Positions 24,478 through 26,429 of a stretch of 26,429 nucleotides of DNA are shown one piece after another. Source of the DNA: Methanosarcinales archaeon (lineage in GTDB: Archaea > Halobacteriota > Methanosarcinia > Methanosarcinales > Methanosarcinaceae). Each line of letters opens with the position of its first letter. Within the stretch, counting starts at the first letter, position 1. Below the pieces are notes generated by a model. It was given only the letters and a program-made list of their open reading frames with translations. It did no database searches and was not told the DNA's origin. Where the stretch lies: NCBI GenBank assembly GCA_012329085.1, contig JAAXQB010000073.1, positions 1 through 26,429 on the forward strand. Direction: 5' to 3'. The translations under genes and the position numbers were made by a program.

Positions 24478-25062
24478 CTATAATTTTTTTGATACTCCTA
24501 AATATCTTGATACTTTTTTAAGATAATTATAATATTCACTCCCATATTTTTTCTTTAAAAAGTTTTCCTCCCCAAGAATCATCCAATGAATAATAATTCC
24601 TTTCAATATAGTTATACACAATATTGCAATTCCTATTATCGGATTAACTTGCCATGCCATAAAAGCAAAAGATATAAAAATTAAAAACAAACTAACATAC
24701 ATTGGATTTCGTGAAAATTTATAAATTCCATTAATGGTCAATCCTTTTTTAGCTTTAACAAAAGCTATTATTGACAATATATAAACAATTCCTGCAATAC
24801 TTAACACAAATAAACCTATCCAAAATAAAGTACCAATTATGATTGGCGTAAAAATAGAAATTATTAAAAGTGCCAAAAGCGGAATAAAACTAATAATTGT
24901 AATTTTTAAATTGGCATGATCTTCAGGATTTTCTATTTTTGTCCCTCGCAATTTAGTACCAATCTTCATTAATATCCATGCAAAACTTACAAAACCCACA
25001 AAAATTAACCAGAGATTATAAAAACCTATTTCCATATTTATATTTATATTCATTATTTCCAT
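24478..25062 (-). CDS. Isoprenylcysteine/phospholipid methyltransferase-like membrane protein
   Basis: A 194-residue integral membrane protein with about five helices. The C-terminal half has the ICMT/PEMT signature GIYKFSRNPMYVSLFLIF and the conserved acidic EENFLKKKYGSEYYNYLKKV, which form the S-adenosylmethionine site in this family. The substrate in archaea is unknown; a lipid or quinone-like molecule is possible. It is upstream of the flavodoxin with a 13-base gap. Met10 (25035) is an alternative start. Confidence 0.85.
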   Translation of the reverse strand: MEIMNININMEIGFYNLWLIFVGFVSFAWILMKIGTKLRGTKIENPEDHANLKITIISFIPLLALLIISIFTPIIIGTLFWIGLFVLSIAGIVYILSIIAFVKAKKGLTINGIYKFSRNPMYVSLFLIFISFAFMAWQVNPIIGIAILCITILKGIIIHWMILGEENFLKKKYGSEYYNYLKKVSRYLGVSKKL

Positions 25063-25097
25063 AATATTGTTGCGATTTTTTTATTAATTTACCATCA

Positions 25098-25800
25098 TTA
25101 TTCTTTTTCATATTCCATATTTTGAACACCATCTCCAACAAACAATTTTAATATTTCATTATCACATAATTCATATATTAAAGGAATAAATTTTTCTGAA
25201 GTTCCAAAAGATATACTTTTTATATTTTTTACACCATTTGGATGAACAAAATTTTTTGGTTTAGGGTCAATATTAAAATAAGTCATAAAAAATGGTATTT
25301 TAATTTCATTTGGGAATACACATTTAAATTTTAATTTTCTTCCTTTTGTATCTATTCTTCTCGCTTTTATTTCAAAATATTTTTGATTGTATTTTTTTAT
25401 TGTGTATAACTTATAAAGTTATATACTAAACACTCATTCATTCTGAATGAGTTAGAGAAATTTTTAATTTCTCGAAATATTTTTTTTCTTCATTCAAATC
25501 TTTTTTATAATTTTCTAAACAAACGCCAATAAGTCCTTCTTCTGCATTATCCCATAGATCTAATCGTTCAATAAATTTACTTTTACCAAAGAGCTTTAAA
25601 ATAATTCTAACTAATTTTGGCATACCAGAGCGTTTAAATAATTCTAAATATGGTCCTTCTGAAAAATAGATTAAAGCATTATTTGGATTTTTTGCTTTTC
25701 CATATTCCACAACAAAACCATCTGCAATATATTTTTTTACAGCTTCATCTAAATCATTAACTTTGTATAAAATGTGACTTACTTTCATGATATTTACCAT
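25098..25800 (-). pseudogene. Glyoxalase-like (VOC) gene interrupted by a repeat element
   Basis: The N-terminal part (from 25800, or better Met5 at 25788) reads MKVSHILYKVNDLDEAVKKY and GPYLELFKRSG, the start of a VOC/glyoxalase-like domain. It runs to KKYF and then passes into repeat copy K and stops at 25438. On the other side of the repeat the frame resumes as QKYFEIKARRIDTKGRK and continues through FVHPNGVKNIKSISFGTSE to a stop at 25098. Removing 100 bases (one 10-nt direct repeat plus the 90-nt insert) joins the halves in frame to a protein of 196 residues (200 from the upper start), a normal length for this family. The shorter frame starting at 25286 is only the distal fragment. Substrate unknown. 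Confidence 0.85.
25385..25474 (+). repeat. Complete three-hairpin element, copy K, inside the VOC gene
   Basis: T module 25402-25426 (GTGTATAACTT, loop ATA, AAGTTATATAC); C module ACTCATTCA (25432-25440), loop TTC, TGAATGAGT (25444-25452), flanked by CTAA and TTAG; G module GAGAAATT (25455-25462), loop TTT, AATTTCTC (25466-25473). The 10-mer AAATATTTTT occurs on both sides (25375-25384 and 25475-25484). No terminal inverted repeats are visible. Confidence 0.85.
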
Positions 25801-25938
25801 TTTATTTTGATGACCTATTAGAATAAAAAGTTATAGTATAATTATGATATAAAAAATTTAAAAAAAATAATGGAATTGTATTTTATGTTTAAAAAATAGA
25901 ATAAAACACAATTCTCATTTACTTTACAATCTTATAGA

Positions 25939-26429
25939 TTATGCACCAAATACTTTAAGTCGCATATAGTTAATGAATGATGATTCTATTGGAGATGGTT
26001 CTTCAAGTGTGTAGAAATAGAAAGATTCAGTTCCAAAAGTATCACGCCTAGTCCTAAATTCTTGCAGATTGAGATCTATTAGATATGTATTCCAATGATC
26101 TTTTAAACCGCTTACCTTTTGAACTTCTGCATTTAGTTTTAGGAGAGCCCCCAATTCCTCCTTATGAGCATCCATTAAACCCTGTATAAGCGCTGGTTCT
26201 TTTGAAAATGTCTCATATAACCCAAGAAGACGCGTTCCATTACATTCTGGAGAGCCAAAATTAAGTAGTTGACCTCCAACAGTAGTGCCATTGATTTTCT
26301 CTATACTTTCGTTTATAGCATTATTGACAGACGCATTCAATAAATCCGTGCTAGGCTCTGATTTTAGTATAAATCCAAACGCTCTTCCATTATCTGACAT
26401 TACTCCAACATCTGCAACTCCCATGCTTG
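25939..26429 (-). CDS. Unrecognised protein, 5' end beyond the window
   Basis: At least 163 residues; the frame is open through the right edge, so the Met at 26424 need not be the start. The visible C-terminal part is not hydrophobic, contains several Asn-x-Ser/Thr sites (NAS, NES, and NGT twice) and mixed helix and strand character, and ends MRLKVFGA. Base composition looks less AT-rich than neighbouring genes. I recognise no family; a surface or sensor domain is possible but unsupported. Confidence 0.6.
   Translation of the reverse strand, partial: SMGVADVGVMSDNGRAFGFILKSEPSTDLLNASVNNAINESIEKINGTTVGGQLLNFGSPECNGTRLLGLYETFSKEPALIQGLMDAHKEELGALLKLNAEVQKVSGLKDHWNTYLIDLNLQEFRTRRDTFGTESFYFYTLEEPSPIESSFINYMRLKVFGA

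Overview
This is a very AT-rich chromosomal segment of a methanogenic archaeon. The evidence is a set of coenzyme and marker genes confined to, or typical of, methanogens: CofD for coenzyme F420, a methanogenesis-marker-9 protein with its two FCC/WCC...C motifs, MtxX (methanogenesis marker 4), an MtrA-like corrinoid protein, and archaeal-type Dph2 and Hpt. Gene content looks Methanosarcinales- or Methanomicrobiales-like, but I cannot place the genus. No tRNA, rRNA or CRISPR array is visible.

Region 1 (1-7450): cofD on the plus strand, then minus-strand hpt-dph2, an alpha/beta hydrolase, a decayed RelE-type toxin-antitoxin pair, a D-2-hydroxyacid dehydrogenase, a small membrane protein with a PH-like tail, and a DUF362 protein. 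Region 2 (7890-11350): a tight plus-strand operon of marker 9, a CitG-like protein and DUF447, converging on a DUF92 membrane protein. This operon may serve tetrahydromethanopterin/coenzyme metabolism. Region 3 (11670-18000): mtxX, a soluble MtrA-like gene (mtxA), a tiny membrane protein, YjbQ, a Trm112-like zinc ribbon, an unknown two-helix membrane protein, CTP synthase and a dCMP deaminase. Region 4 (18117-23200, minus): an ECF transporter island with EcfT, a double-ATPase EcfA and three tandem YkoE-type S components. It has a more bacterial flavour and is probably acquired. Region 5 (23980-26429, minus): a flavodoxin, an isoprenylcysteine-methyltransferase-like membrane protein, a glyoxalase-like gene broken by a repeat insertion, and an unrecognised partial gene at the edge.

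The most striking unexplained structure is a dispersed family of short hairpin modules in most intergenic gaps outside the transporter island. Two copies (2991-3067 and 25385-25474) show the full form, three consecutive hairpins with 3-nt loops: a 25-nt TATA-type palindrome, a CTCATTC/GAATGAG-type hairpin and a GAGAAATT/AATTTCTC hairpin. Stem sequences differ between copies with compensating changes. One copy has inserted into the glyoxalase-like gene, flanked by a 10-nt direct repeat, and removing exactly 100 bp restores the reading frame. The family therefore appears to move and to be selected for folding.
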